This document shows positions 12,605 to 20,255 of a stretch of DNA of 39,388 nt, in pieces. Each line of letters begins with the position of its first letter. The first letter of the stretch is position 1. The notes under the pieces were generated by a model, which worked only from the letters and a program-made list of their open reading frames with translations, searched no databases and had not been told where the DNA came from. Source of the DNA: JAJXWB01 sp047605445 (GTDB taxonomy: Bacteria > Pseudomonadota > Alphaproteobacteria > Rhizobiales > Beijerinckiaceae); contig JASGFP010000017.1 of assembly GCA_047605445.1 (NCBI GenBank), forward strand, positions 1 through 39,388. The letters are read 5' to 3'. Both the position numbers and the translations under genes were made by a program.

Positions 12605-13498
12605 CTACAGCACCACGACGCCGGAATGCTTGGCCTTGTTTTCCGGCTCGACGTGAATGCTGATCGTCGCCTGGCCGACTTCCGCTCGCAACGCCGCCTC
12701 GATGCGGTCGCAGATCGTGTGGGCGTCTTCCACCGTCATGCCGGCGGGCACGACGAGGTGGAAGTCGATGAAGGTGACATGGCCCGAGGTGCGTGTGCGC
12801 AGGTCGTGCGCCTCCAATGCGCCATCCGCATTGGCCGAAATCGCCTTGCGGATCGCGTCGAGGGTTTCCGGTGCGACCGAGACGTCCATCAGCGCGTTGA
12901 CGGAATCGCGCACCATGCCGAAGCCCGTCCACAGAATGTTGACCGCGACCAGCGCTGCGATGCCGGGATCGAGCCAGAGCCAGCCGGTGAAGGGAATGAG
13001 CGCGAAGGCGACGATGACGCCGCATGACGTCCACACGTCCGTCATCAGATGCTTGCCGCCGGCGAGAATGGCGGGCGAGCGCCAGGCGCGACCGGAGCGG
13101 ATGAGGAACAGCGCCCAGGCGATGTTGAGCACGGTCGCGCCGCCGTTGATCGCCATGCCGAGCAGGGGAGCGTCCGGCGCCCTTGGATTGCGCCATGCGG
13201 TCCATGCCTCGTGCCCGATGGCGATGGCCGCGCCCAGCACCATCATGCCTTCCAGAACGGCGGAGACATACTCGGCCTTCTGATGGCCGTAGGGATGGTC
13301 GGCGTCCGGCGGCTTGGAGCTGACCCACAGCGCGATCAGCGCGGCGAGCGCGGCGACGACATTGATGATCGTTTCCAGCGCGTCCGAATAGAGGGCGACG
13401 GAGCCCGTGGCCCGCCACGCGGCCACCTTGAGGCCAAGCGCCAGGATGGCGACGGCCAGGCTGCCCCAGGCCGTCTTCATTGTCCTCGCCATCGCCAT
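12605..13498 (-). CDS. Cation diffusion facilitator (CDF) family transporter
   Basis: An inner-membrane divalent metal exporter, probably a proton antiporter. The six-helix core (about residues 8-205) contains the TM2 metal-site region LYSDALETIINV, the cytoplasmic HPYGHQKAEY motif and the TM5 site His-x3-Asp in KHLMTDVW. A C-terminal cytoplasmic ferredoxin-like domain (about 210-290) follows, with HVTFIDFHLVVP and ATISIHVEP. Metal specificity (Zn, Fe, Co, Mn) cannot be read reliably. At 297 aa it has normal length. The start is uncertain among three in-frame ATGs at 13498, 13492 and 13480; the last has the better ribosome site (GAGGAC). It follows an amidase gene in the same direction after 43 bases. 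Confidence 0.88.
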   Translation of the reverse strand: MAMARTMKTAWGSLAVAILALGLKVAAWRATGSVALYSDALETIINVVAALAALIALWVSSKPPDADHPYGHQKAEYVSAVLEGMMVLGAAIAIGHEAWTAWRNPRAPDAPLLGMAINGGATVLNIAWALFLIRSGRAWRSPAILAGGKHLMTDVWTSCGVIVAFALIPFTGWLWLDPGIAALVAVNILWTGFGMVRDSVNALMDVSVAPETLDAIRKAISANADGALEAHDLRTRTSGHVTFIDFHLVVPAGMTVEDAHTICDRIEAALRAEVGQATISIHVEPENKAKHSGVVVL

Positions 13499-13541
13499 GA
13501 TCGCCGCTCTTGGCCTCGCCGTCGTTCGCCGCGCCTCTCTA

Positions 13542-14309
13542 TCAGGTGGCGGCGGGAAGGTCTGCCCCCGGGAGCATATTTGCGAGCGTCGCCCGCAGGC
13601 CCGCATCGGCGACGCCATCGATGCGCAGCGGGCGCCACCGGCGCTGGAACGCCTCGACGACGATTTTCGTGCGGGCGTCGTAAGAGCCGGTCTCCTCGAG
13701 CCCGTAGCCGAGCGCGGCGAGGCCGCGCTGGAGGGACGAGACCATCGCGCCCGTCGCGCCGAGGGCGAGGCTTATGCCTGCCGTGTCGTCCGCCGGCTCG
13801 CGCCAGAGGCCGACGCCGCCGGCCGCCAGCCGCGCCCAGGGGAATTTCTCGCCGGGGTCGACCTTGCGGCCGGGCGCGATGTCGGAATGGGCGAGAATGC
13901 GCGCGGGCGCGATGGCGCGGCGGGCGGCGATGTCGCGGCAGAGCGCGATGACGGCGCCGATCTGGGCGTCGGGGAACTGCGGCAGGCCGCCGTCGTGCCC
14001 GGGATTGACGATCTCTATGCCGATGGAGGCCGAATTCATGTCGGTTTCGCCGAACCAGGAGGAGCGCCCGGCGTGCCATGCGCGGCGCGCTTCCGGCACG
14101 AGCTGGGCGATGCGGCCGTCCTCGAACACGAAATAATGGCAGGAGACTTCGGAAGCGGGATCGCAGAGCAGCGCAAGCGCGCCTTCGGCGGTCGGCATGC
14201 CCGTGTAATGCAGAACGATGCTGTCCACCCCCGCGCCGCGCCGGTCGCCGCAATTGGGCGAAGCCTGAACGAAGGTGACCAGAGGGCTGTCCGGCGGAAA
14301 CGATTCCAT
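13542..14309 (-). CDS. N-acetylmuramoyl-L-alanine amidase (AmpD/AmiD type) with peptidoglycan-binding domain
   Basis: A zinc amidase that cleaves the MurNAc-L-Ala bond, acting on murein or on recycled anhydro-muropeptides. The amidase_2 domain (about 10-165) shows the zinc ligand His in VLHYTGMP, the family segment RRAWHAGRSSW, SIGIEIVNPG, and the second His plus nearby Asp in AHSDIAPGRKVDPG. A C-terminal PG_binding_1 domain (about 180-250; LQRGLAALGYG, then AFQRRWRP) follows. No obvious signal peptide is seen from this start, so a cytoplasmic AmpD-like role or non-classical export are both open. The length is 255 aa. The ATG at 14309 was chosen because the upstream 23 codons are Arg-rich and not family-like. 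It is divergent from a lytic transglycosylase gene. Confidence 0.88.
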   Translation of the reverse strand: MESFPPDSPLVTFVQASPNCGDRRGAGVDSIVLHYTGMPTAEGALALLCDPASEVSCHYFVFEDGRIAQLVPEARRAWHAGRSSWFGETDMNSASIGIEIVNPGHDGGLPQFPDAQIGAVIALCRDIAARRAIAPARILAHSDIAPGRKVDPGEKFPWARLAAGGVGLWREPADDTAGISLALGATGAMVSSLQRGLAALGYGLEETGSYDARTKIVVEAFQRRWRPLRIDGVADAGLRATLANMLPGADLPAAT

Positions 14310-14488
14310 GCCGCCACTATAGAGCGGGCGTTCGGGCGCCGCGCAATGGCGCGCAATGCGGCCATGCCGCATATGCAAAGCTTAATGAAATATTGATTTT
14401 CAGATACTTGGGTAAAAAATAATCGACCTGACGATTTTCGATGTCGCCGAAATTCATGCAAAGATGTTGCGATGCAGCATCAGACAAA

Positions 14489-14513
14489 TTATCGTCACAT
14501 TTGGTGACGATAA
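14489..14513. promoter_or_regulatory. Perfect inverted repeat upstream of the lytic transglycosylase
   Basis: Two perfect 10-base arms (TTATCGTCAC 14489-14498 and GTGACGATAA 14504-14513) flank the spacer ATTTG. The repeat ends 41 bases before the start codon in the 245-base divergent gap between amidase and transglycosylase. No T-run follows, so it is not a terminator. It may be a dimeric regulator site or a 5'-UTR hairpin. A smaller palindrome, GATGCAGCATC, lies at 14471-14481. The remainder of the gap is AT-rich and probably holds both promoters. Confidence 0.5.
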
Positions 14514-14554
14514 GCCCGCCGTCCCCCCAAAAAACCGACAGGAAAATCGAAAGA

Positions 14555-15160
14555 ATGACGAAAGTCGTCCCCACGATATTGGCTGCCGCTATCGCGGTCG
14601 GCGCCATTTCTGGCGCGCGCGCGGAAGATACGGAAGGCCGTTTCTGGTTCCAGAACCAGGGCATGCAGGTGCGCGATCTCGCGGCCACGCCGGCCGGTTC
14701 GCCTGCCGCCCCCGCCGAAACCGCCAAGGCCGAGCCTGCGCGCGGCCACGTGAAGCACGGCCGCGCTCTCGGTTACGAGGCCGGCGCGCGCGGCTCGGTG
14801 CGCGACATCATCGCGCGCCATGCGGCGGCCAACGGCGTGCCGTTCAAGCTGGCCGACGCCGTTGTGCGGATCGAAAGCCGCTATAATCCGCGGGTCGCCA
14901 ACGGCGGCGCGCTCGGCCTCATGCAGATCAAGCCGGCGACGGCGCGGGGCGTCGGCTTCGGCGGTTCGGCCTCGGCGCTCTACAATGCCGAGACGAACGT
15001 CACCTACGGCATGCGCTATCTGGCGCAGGCCTATCGCATGTCCGGCGGCGATGTCTGCGGCACGGTCATGCGCTACCAGTCCGGCCATTATTCGAACCAC
15101 ATGAACGCCGCAAACCGCGCTTACTGCTCGAAGGCGCGGGCCATCATGGCCAGCAACTGA
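14555..15160 (+). CDS. Secreted lytic murein transglycosylase (SLT domain)
   Basis: An exported peptidoglycan hydrolase that cuts MurNAc-GlcNAc bonds to give 1,6-anhydro products. Residues 1-23 are a signal peptide (hydrophobic core, then GARA before Glu). A variable Ala/Pro/Lys linker (about 40-80) precedes the SLT domain (about 82-195), which has the catalytic Glu107 in IESRYNP, GLMQIKP (121-127), YGMRYLAQAY (151-160) and RYQSGH (173-178). Cys168 and Cys191 may form a disulfide. At 201 aa it is a short single-domain enzyme. The ATG at 14555 was chosen for the signal peptide and an AGGAAA upstream. It is divergent from the amidase gene and ends in an intrinsic terminator. Confidence 0.9.
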   Translation: MTKVVPTILAAAIAVGAISGARAEDTEGRFWFQNQGMQVRDLAATPAGSPAAPAETAKAEPARGHVKHGRALGYEAGARGSVRDIIARHAAANGVPFKLADAVVRIESRYNPRVANGGALGLMQIKPATARGVGFGGSASALYNAETNVTYGMRYLAQAYRMSGGDVCGTVMRYQSGHYSNHMNAANRAYCSKARAIMASN

Positions 15161-15194
15161 GAACGCCTCGCGCGTTCCAGATCGAGGCAACCGG

Positions 15195-15225
15195 CGGCGG
15201 GTCGAAAGGCCCGCCGTTTGCTTTT
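15195..15225 (+). terminator. Rho-independent terminator after the lytic transglycosylase
   Basis: A perfect seven-base stem (CGGCGGG 15195-15201, CCCGCCG 15210-15216) with an eight-base loop is followed by TTTGCTTTT. It ends the transglycosylase transcript before the acyl-CoA synthetase gene. Confidence 0.8.
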
Positions 15226-15336
15226 GCGGCGCGGCGCCCTTGCAGGGTCGTCTTTTTGCAAGCCTGCCTTGCGGCCCGTCGGCTCGCTTGTTCAAATCCT
15301 CTCGCTTATCCCGCGAATACGGGAGGACGGAAAACA

Positions 15337-16938
15337 ATGCGCAAGCCGGATGATGAGACAGCGGGCGCCCTGCGCGCGGAAGTCCACTACGATGGGCGCC
15401 GCATGCTCTGCTACGCGGATCGTCCTGCATCGCTGCGTGCGATGTTCGACGATCTCGTCGCGCGGTTCGGCGACAGGCCGGCGGTCGTCGAAGAAGCGAC
15501 GATTTCATATCGCGAGCTCGACAAGCTGGCGCGGACCGTTGGCGCGAACCTTTCGGCCCTCGGCGTCGCGCCGGGCGAGCGCGTCGCGCTCTACCTCGGC
15601 AACGCCTGGGAATTTCTGGCGGTGCTTTTCGCCTGCATCCGCATCGGCGCCATCGTCGTGCCGATCGGCACGCGCCAACGCCATGACGAACTCGAGTTCA
15701 TGCTGAACGATTCCGGCGCGAAAGTTCTGATCCACGAAGCGGAGCTTGCCGAATTCATTCCGTCGCAATCCGAAATCCCCGGCGTCGCGCATCGCTTCTC
15801 CATCCGCGCGCCGGCGCCGGGCGCGCGCTCGTTCGACGAACTTCTGCGCGAGGGCGGCGCGTGTCCGTCGCATGCGCCGCGGGAGGAAGACGTTGCAATC
15901 ATTCTCTACACCTCGGGCACGACGGGCAGGCCCAAGGGCGCGCAGCTCACGCATCTCGGCATCGTCCATTCCGCACTCGCGTTTTCGCGCACCTTCGGGC
16001 TGACGGAAGATGACCGCGCCTATGTCGCGGTGCCTCTATCGCATGTCACGGGCCTTGTCGGCGTCGCGATGGCCGGCATGATCGGCGGCGGCGCGGTGGT
16101 GCTGATGCGGCAGGCCTTCAAGGCGGCCGATTTCATCGCGCAGGCTGCGCGCGAAAAAATCACATTCACGATTGTCGTGCCGGCGATCTATTCGCTTTGC
16201 GCCATGTCGCCCGCGCTCGAGACGCACGATCTGTCGGCCTGGCGCATCGGCTCGTTCGGCGGCGCGCCCATGCCGGCGCCGACGATCGAGGCGCTGGCCA
16301 AGAAACTGCCGACCCTCAACCTCGTCAACGCCTATGGCGCGACGGAAACGACGTCGCCTGCGACCATCATGCCGCTCGCGTCGTGGCGCGAGAATATCGA
16401 CAGCGTCGGGCGCGTCGTCCATTGCGGAACCATCCGCATCGTCGACGACGAGGGCAGAGACGTTGCGCCCGGCGGCTCGGGCGAAATCTGGATTTCAGGG
16501 CCGATGGTCGTTCCCGGCTATCTCAACCGCGCGGACGCCAATGCGAGCGAATTCGTCGACGGATTCTGGAAATCGGGCGACATCGGCTCGCGCGACGCGC
16601 AGGGTTTCGTGCGCGTGTTCGACCGCAAGAAGGACATGATCAACCGCGGCGGTTTCAAGATCTATTCGGCCGAAGTCGAGAGCGTGATTTCAGGCATTCC
16701 GGGCGTGGTGGAATGCGCCATCGTCGGCAAGCCCGATCCCGTGCTGACGGAACGCGTCTGCGCGATCGTGGTGGTGGAGGAGGGGGCCGCGGTGAGCGCG
16801 CAGGATGTGCGCGCGTGGTGCGCGGCGCGCGTCTCCGACTACAAGACGCCCGAATTCGTGACCGTGCGCACCGAGCCGCTGCCGCGCAACGCCAACGGCA
16901 AGATGCTGAAGCCGCTGCTGCGCAAGGAAGTGGGCTGA
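15337..16938 (+). CDS. Acyl-CoA synthetase / AMP-dependent ligase (class I adenylate-forming)
   Basis: Activates a carboxylic acid as acyl-AMP and transfers it to CoA. At 533 aa it has the normal length. Motifs include the P-loop YTSGTTGRPKG (191-201), the AMP-binding NAYGATET segment, a GDIGSRDAQGF turn, the hinge DRKKDMINRGGFKIYSAEVE and the catalytic lysine in NGKMLKP (Lys522). The substrate is probably a fatty or aromatic/medium-chain acid, which sequence alone does not settle. The ATG at 15337 is preceded by GGAGG, 12 bases away. The gene is monocistronic, between a terminator and a block of inverted repeats. No beta-oxidation genes adjoin it. Confidence 0.9.
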   Translation: MRKPDDETAGALRAEVHYDGRRMLCYADRPASLRAMFDDLVARFGDRPAVVEEATISYRELDKLARTVGANLSALGVAPGERVALYLGNAWEFLAVLFACIRIGAIVVPIGTRQRHDELEFMLNDSGAKVLIHEAELAEFIPSQSEIPGVAHRFSIRAPAPGARSFDELLREGGACPSHAPREEDVAIILYTSGTTGRPKGAQLTHLGIVHSALAFSRTFGLTEDDRAYVAVPLSHVTGLVGVAMAGMIGGGAVVLMRQAFKAADFIAQAAREKITFTIVVPAIYSLCAMSPALETHDLSAWRIGSFGGAPMPAPTIEALAKKLPTLNLVNAYGATETTSPATIMPLASWRENIDSVGRVVHCGTIRIVDDEGRDVAPGGSGEIWISGPMVVPGYLNRADANASEFVDGFWKSGDIGSRDAQGFVRVFDRKKDMINRGGFKIYSAEVESVISGIPGVVECAIVGKPDPVLTERVCAIVVVEEGAAVSAQDVRAWCAARVSDYKTPEFVTVRTEPLPRNANGKMLKPLLRKEVG

Positions 16939-16951
16939 GACCGAGACTTCT

Positions 16952-16973
16952 CCCCTCCCCTTGTGGGGAGGGG
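16952..16973. repeat. C-rich/G-rich hairpin repeat, copy 1
   Basis: Perfect nine-base arms CCCCTCCCC (16952-16960) and GGGGAGGGG (16965-16973) with loop TTGT. The same arms recur at 35645-35666 with loop ACAG, so this is a small dispersed hairpin. It lies 14 bases after the synthetase stop and may serve as its transcript end, although there is no U-tract. Confidence 0.7.
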
Positions 16974-17047
16974 CGGTGGAGGGGGACGCGCGCACTTGCG
17001 AAACTATCGGCCTGGCCAGCCAATCTCGATAGATCGCGCGCCCCTCA

Positions 17048-17130
17048 GACGAAATCGGCCAGCCGATTTCGTCGACCTCCCCACGAGAGCTTGCGCCCGG
17101 ACGCGCGCAAGCGCGATCCGGGTGGGGAGG
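17048..17130. repeat. Nested inverted repeats between the synthetase and VOC genes
   Basis: Three inverted repeats stand in a row or nested: GACGAAATCGGC (17048-17059) with GCCGATTTCGTC (17062-17073), a perfect 12-base pair with two bases between; CCTCCCCAC (17076-17084) with GTGGGGAGG (17122-17130); and, inside the latter, CTTGCGC with GCGCAAG. The block sits between convergent genes and could act as a two-way terminator, but has no T-runs. It looks like a mosaic of short mobile palindromes. Confidence 0.65.
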
Positions 17131-17154
17131 CAATCCGGCGCATGATGGCAAAAA

Positions 17155-17532
17155 TCACATCCGCTTCATGGCGCAGATCTTGTTGCCGTCGGGGTCGCGC
17201 AGATAGGCGAGATACAGTTTCACCTTGCCGTTGTCGCGCACGCCCGGCGCGTCCTCGATCGCCGTGCCGCCGGCGGCCACGCCCGCCTTGTGCCAGGCGT
17301 CGGCTTCGGCGGGATCGTTGACGGCGAAGCCGATCGTGCCGCCGTTGGCGTGATGGGCGTCCTTGCCGTCGATCGGCTTCGTCACCATGAACACGCCGCC
17401 GTTGTGCAGATACATGACGCGGCCCTTGGGATCGACGATGCCGGGCTTGCCGCCGATGGCGCCGAAGACGGCGTCGTAGAATTTCTTCGACCGCTCGATG
17501 TCGTTCGAGCCGATCATGACGTGACTGAACAT
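17155..17532 (-). CDS. VOC (glyoxalase/bleomycin-resistance/dioxygenase fold) family protein
   Basis: A 125-aa single-module vicinal-oxygen-chelate protein, probably a cytoplasmic homodimer. Family features are MFSHVMIGSNDIERSKKFYDAVF at the N-terminus (with His4 as a possible metal ligand), NGGTIGFAV in the middle and YLAYLRDPDGNKICA at the end. This belongs to a widespread subgroup of uncertain function often labelled glyoxalase-like; a true glyoxalase I activity is not implied. The ATG at 17532 has a strong ribosome site (GGAGGA) on the reverse strand. It is convergent with the acyl-CoA synthetase. A small inverted repeat upstream (CGTGTG 17571-17576, CACACG 17585-17590) might be part of its promoter region. 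Confidence 0.88.
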   Translation of the reverse strand: MFSHVMIGSNDIERSKKFYDAVFGAIGGKPGIVDPKGRVMYLHNGGVFMVTKPIDGKDAHHANGGTIGFAVNDPAEADAWHKAGVAAGGTAIEDAPGVRDNGKVKLYLAYLRDPDGNKICAMKRM

Positions 17533-17731
17533 GTTTCCTCCGATTGTTCCGCGTAGGGCCTGACGCCCCGCGTGTGGATATGGTCACACGGGACGGGCCC
17601 GCCGCGCTACTCAAAACCGCCGGCGCATGGCGCGAATTGTTTACGACAAGCCAACCATGCCACGACAATCCGAGCGGGCGGGCGGCATCTGTGCGATTGA
17701 GAAAGGCAGGCCACGGAACAGTCGAAACTGA

Positions 17732-17887
17732 ATGTGGAAAGCCCGAGTAACATGCGGCGCGACCTACTGGCTCGCCGTCGCCTGCTATGTCGGGTTCGAG
17801 TCGCGCTTCCTGCGCCTGAAGGCCCGATTTGCGCCCGATCGCGAGCCAGACCGCAAGCCCGGCGCACTCCAGACCGCGCGGGCCTGA
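17732..17887 (+). CDS. Probable small protein with one hydrophobic segment (51 aa)
   Basis: I do not recognise this protein. It is an ATG-to-TGA frame of 52 codons within the 412-base gap between the VOC gene and rnpB. About four fifths of the codons end in G or C, as in neighbouring genes. The peptide looks protein-like: a short basic start, a hydrophobic/aromatic segment (TYWLAVACYVGF, about 11-22), then a basic and acidic tail with FLRLKARF. The ribosome site is weak (GGAAC 13 bases upstream), which is the main doubt. It stops 22 bases before the rnpB -35 box. The rest of the gap, 17533-17731, holds only the VOC promoter region and nothing else I can name. Confidence 0.4.
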   Translation: MWKARVTCGATYWLAVACYVGFESRFLRLKARFAPDREPDRKPGALQTARA

Positions 17888-17909
17888 GCGTCCGCAAGCT
17901 GCGAACGGC

Positions 17910-17938
17910 TTGCAATCCGCGTCCGCCGCGCCTATCCC
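17910..17938 (+). promoter_or_regulatory. Sigma-70-type promoter of rnpB
   Basis: A -35 box TTGCAA (17910-17915), a 17-base spacer and a -10 box TATCCC (17933-17938) place the transcription start at about 17945. That is where the P1 helix of the RNase P RNA begins. The -10 hexamer is identical to that proposed for mraZ. Confidence 0.65.
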
Positions 17939-17944
17939 CATGCC

Positions 17945-18331
<387 letters not shown>

Positions 18332-18339
18332 GCCTTCAC

Positions 18340-18394
18340 CGCCGCGCAAGCGGCGCCCATCCGTCGACCGCCGGCTTATCGCCGGCGGTCGACG
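18340..18394 (+). terminator. Two hairpins downstream of rnpB
   Basis: A six-base hairpin with a GCAA tetraloop (CGCCGC 18340-18345, GCGGCG 18350-18355) is followed by a perfect 14-base stem (CGTCGACCGCCGGC 18362-18375, loop TTATC, partner 18381-18394). Neither has a T-run, so they may define the rnpB 3' end by processing or by Rho, or they may simply be a repeat. The acyltransferase start lies 24 bases beyond. Confidence 0.5.
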
Positions 18395-18418
18395 CCAGAT
18401 CTCGCGAAGCCGGCGAAC

Positions 18419-19582
18419 ATGCAGTCCGAAAAATTCGAGTTCGCCAATCTGCTGCGCGGGCTCGCGGCCATCGCGGTCGTCGTTTCGCATCTGGCGCTCG
18501 GCTATTGGTACGATCAGGCGACCGTCACCTATTTCACGGGCCTGCCGGCCGTAGCCGCCGAGCCGCCCGCCATCGCCCGGCTGTTTGCGGCGATCCCGCT
18601 CAATTTCGGCTCGTTCGGCGTCGGCCTGTTCTTCGTCATCAGCGGCTTCGTCATTCCCTATTCGCTCGTCGCCTACGACGTGAAGGCGTTTCTGGTCGGG
18701 CGCTTCTTCCGCATCTATCCGACCTTCTGGGCGGGCGTGCTGATCTCGGCGGCCGCCGCGCTCGCGGGCGCGGCGATCTTCGGCGCGAGCCTGCCGTTCG
18801 CGCTGAAGGAACTCGTCAAGCACATGCTCGCGCCGCTGCGGCCGATCCTGGAATCTCGCCCCGTCGACGGCGTCGTGTGGACGCTGGAGATCGAACTCTA
18901 TTTCTACGTCCTCTGCGCGTTTCTGGCGCGCGACATTGCAGCGGGGCGCAGGCGTCTCGCGCTCGTCCCCTTCGCGATTTTCGCGGTGTGGGCGCCCTGT
19001 TTCGCCCTGGCCGCGCATCCGCCTGCGGGCTACGAAAGGCTGGCGAGCCGGTTTCAATTCGTGGCCGTCTACCTGCCGATGCTGATCCTGATGTTCGTCG
19101 GCGTCGCCTATAATCTCTACCGGCGCGGCAAGATCGGCGGGGCTGAAGCCTGTGTCTGGATCGCGGCGTTTCTGGGCCTGTTCGTCGCGACCTGGGCGTC
19201 GGGCTTTCTCGGCGGCGAGTGGAAGCCGCTGATGTGGAGCGTGATCCCGCTGCCGAGCTACCTGGTCGCGGTCGGATGCTTCTTCGCCGCCGCCGCGCTG
19301 CGCCGCCATATCCGCGGCGCGCCGGTCCTCGATTTTCTCGCCGACATTTCCTATTCGCTTTATGTCGTTCACCAGCTCGCGGGTTATGTGCTGCTGCGGT
19401 TGCTGACGAACTGTAGCGTGGAGGCCAATATCGCGACGCTGGTTTCGATCGCCTTCGCGATAGCGCTCGCGTTCGCGCTGCACCGGCTGGTGGAGGCGCC
19501 GACGCATCGCTACGGACAGGCGATGGCGCGGCGGCTCGCCGCGCGGGCGCGCGAGCGGTCGGAGAAATCAGCTATTTCGTGA
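18419..19582 (+). CDS. Acyltransferase 3 family membrane protein
   Basis: A polytopic inner-membrane O-acyltransferase (Acyl_transf_3, OafA/NodX-like) of 387 aa that probably moves acetyl or another acyl group onto a surface sugar or lipid. The N-terminus EFANLLRGLAAIAVVVSHLAL contains the family RG and the active-site His24. Later come GVGLFFVISGFVI, the FFRIYPTFWAGV segment with its characteristic Arg, VVWTLEIELYFYVL, and about ten membrane segments in total. No C-terminal SGNH domain is present. The ribosome site before the ATG at 18419 is poor (gccggc). No polysaccharide genes lie nearby, so the acceptor is unknown. Its 3' end overlaps the convergent small secreted protein gene by 11 bases. 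Confidence 0.88.
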   Translation: MQSEKFEFANLLRGLAAIAVVVSHLALGYWYDQATVTYFTGLPAVAAEPPAIARLFAAIPLNFGSFGVGLFFVISGFVIPYSLVAYDVKAFLVGRFFRIYPTFWAGVLISAAAALAGAAIFGASLPFALKELVKHMLAPLRPILESRPVDGVVWTLEIELYFYVLCAFLARDIAAGRRRLALVPFAIFAVWAPCFALAAHPPAGYERLASRFQFVAVYLPMLILMFVGVAYNLYRRGKIGGAEACVWIAAFLGLFVATWASGFLGGEWKPLMWSVIPLPSYLVAVGCFFAAAALRRHIRGAPVLDFLADISYSLYVVHQLAGYVLLRLLTNCSVEANIATLVSIAFAIALAFALHRLVEAPTHRYGQAMARRLAARARERSEKSAIS

Positions 19583-19925
19583 ACAGGTCCGCGCCGCCCA
19601 TGTCCTTCAGGCGGGCGCGCTGATCGAGGCACCAGCTTTCCGGGGTCTTGGCCTTCACTTCCGCCGCGCGCCGCTCGTATTCGGCGGCGAGCTTCTTCGC
19701 GAACGCCTCCTTGCCGAAGGCCTGTTCGCCGGTCTCCTCGAAAGCCCGGACATAGCGCTCGGCAAGTTCCTTGTTCACGTCCATCAGCGGCGGGCAGGCC
19801 TCGCCGATCTGGCGCATGAGGCTCGCCGACCGGGCGACGCCGTCCGCCGTCGGCTGCGGTTCGGCCTTCTGGGCATGGGCCGTCGCCGAGAGCAATGCGA
19901 TCATCAGGAATATTGTCTTGCGCAT
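19572..19925 (-). CDS. Small secreted protein of unknown function
   Basis: A 117-aa protein with a clear signal peptide (MRKTIFLMIALLSATAHA before Gln19). The mature part is mostly alpha-helical and highly charged (LAERYVRAFEETGEQAF, FAKKLAAEYERRAAEVKAK), with two cysteines, Cys44 and Cys99, that could form a periplasmic disulfide. I do not recognise a family. The ATG at 19925 is preceded by GGAGG. It is convergent with the acyltransferase gene (11-base overlap of the 3' ends) and divergent from the dcw cluster. Confidence 0.75.
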   Translation of the reverse strand: MRKTIFLMIALLSATAHAQKAEPQPTADGVARSASLMRQIGEACPPLMDVNKELAERYVRAFEETGEQAFGKEAFAKKLAAEYERRAAEVKAKTPESWCLDQRARLKDMGGADLFTK

Positions 19926-20127
19926 TCGATCGCCGCCTCCACGGCCGTCAAGACATAAATCCTATGCCCGGATCGGCCTCGCCTATTCCGCCATCGCCCC
20001 GTGCGGCGCGCCCGTCCGGAAATGGCTGCAAATCCGCCAGCAGAAGCGATGAATCAACGGACTCTTAACACTAACGAAGCCTAATGCGGGGCGAAGAGCC
20101 GGAATCCCGTTTCGACTCACATTCGCG

Positions 20128-20167
20128 TTGACGCCCATACTGTCCCATGCTATCCCAAATCATCCCG
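20128..20167 (+). promoter_or_regulatory. mraZ promoter covered by four 10-bp-spaced MraZ-type boxes
   Basis: The -35 box TTGACG (20128-20133), a 17-base spacer and TATCCC (20151-20156) form a good sigma-70-type promoter. CCCA occurs at 20134, 20144 and 20154, and CCCG at 20164: four boxes with an exact 10-base period, one helical turn. On the other strand they read TGGG, TGGG, TGGG and CGGG. MraZ is known to bind TGGG-type direct repeats over its own promoter. The leader to mraZ would be about 90 bases. The wider gap 19926-20255 shows nothing else I can identify. Confidence 0.75.
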
Positions 20168-20255
20168 TCGAGTTCAGCGCAGCAGAGTTCCGACACCGTC
20201 CCCACGGCGGAGACGGCAAGGCTGTCGCGCGAAGATTCGACCTCGAAAGGTTCGG

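Noticed and set aside
13407..14396. A 329-codon forward frame opposite the amidase
   Set aside because: It is the antisense shadow of a gene with intact zinc-ligand motifs.
20062..20085. TTAACACTAACG upstream of mraZ as a CtrA site
   Set aside because: It contains one good half-site only and the spacing does not fit the full motif.
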